Assembly (NCBI GenBank): GCA_002424525.1
Contig: DIKJ01000008.1
Span: 27,766 to 42,188 of the forward strand
Direction of reading: 5' to 3'
Source of the DNA: Bacteroidales bacterium UBA5621
GTDB lineage: Bacteria > Bacteroidota > Bacteroidia > Bacteroidales > VadinHA17
Length of the DNA stretch: 14,423 nucleotides
Part shown: in pieces, positions 14,392-14,423 of the stretch
Layout of the letters: each line of letters begins with the position of its first letter
How positions within the stretch are numbered: position 1 is the stretch's first letter
Translations under genes and position numbers: made by a program
Notes under the pieces: generated by a model
What the model saw: the letters and a program-made list of their open reading frames with translations, nothing else
What the model was told of the DNA's origin: nothing
Databases searched by the model: none

Positions 14392-14423
14392 AATCCTCAA
14401 AGAGAGGTCGCCTGTTCCATCCT
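14388..14423 (+). CDS. Start of a possible next gene (partial, 12 codons)
   Basis: An ATG at 14388 overlaps the hydrolase TGA as ATGA and opens a frame (MKSSKRGRLFHP) that is still open at the window edge. A four-base overlap is a common arrangement for translationally coupled operon genes. Twelve codons are too few to identify a product, and a chance ATG is possible. Confidence 0.35.
   Translation, partial: MKSSKRGRLFHP

Noticed and set aside
1..14423. CRISPR arrays, tRNA or rRNA genes, insertion sequences, defence or phage genes
   Set aside because: None seen on reading either strand: no regularly spaced repeats, transposase motifs or cloverleaf candidates, and nearly all bases are accounted for by housekeeping genes.

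Overview
The window looks like a chromosomal housekeeping block from a Bacteroidota genome, most likely of the order Bacteroidales or a close relative. The evidence is a PorG-type (type IX secretion) protein, tandem OmpH/Skp chaperones after BamA, a two-subunit 2-oxoacid:ferredoxin oxidoreductase, almost no Shine-Dalgarno sequences, and several intergenic matches to the Bacteroidota promoter -7 consensus TAnnTTTG. The ferredoxin-linked enzyme suggests anaerobic or low-oxygen metabolism. No RNA gene, mobile element, CRISPR array or phage gene is visible, and no gap between genes exceeds 130 bp.

Layout. Twelve genes lie on the minus strand from 12762 down to the left edge, and two complete genes plus one fragment lie on the plus strand at the right. 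In minus-strand transcription order they are: a CBS-pair/ACT-like protein (12762-12097) and NAD kinase (12089-11241); two small outer-membrane beta-barrel proteins, the second PorG-like (11162-9681); UppS (9679-8933); BamA (8925-6409); two OmpH/Skp-like periplasmic chaperones (6385-5309); a rho-independent terminator; glutamate racemase MurI (5232-4408); a 12-bp perfect inverted repeat; KorA and KorB (4278-1413); and a truncated multidomain sensory protein that runs off the left edge (1334-1). On the plus strand are pdxJ (12868-13581), an alpha/beta hydrolase (13594-14391) and the first 12 codons of a further reading frame.

Functional logic. The central block is an envelope cluster: UppS makes the undecaprenyl carrier, MurI makes D-glutamate for peptidoglycan, BamA inserts outer-membrane proteins, the OmpH proteins chaperone them across the periplasm, and the two barrel proteins are probable BamA clients linked to type IX secretion. 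Very short gaps (1 bp porG-uppS, 7 bp uppS-bamA, 23 bp bamA-ompH1, 39 bp ompH1-ompH2) indicate one operon that ends at the terminator before murI. KorA/KorB form a central-carbon module, and the partial gene beside them resembles the N-terminus of sensor/receiver-fused PEP/pyruvate-binding (PPDK-like) proteins. The right end is cofactor metabolism: NADP from NAD kinase and pyridoxal 5'-phosphate through PdxJ, around a 105-bp divergent promoter region.

I did not find an exotic new system. The most interesting items are the terminator hairpin that appears to contain the murI promoter, the inverted repeat at the kor promoter, the truncated receiver-fusion protein, the unclassified barrel protein next to porG, and the CBS-ACT protein coupled to NAD kinase.
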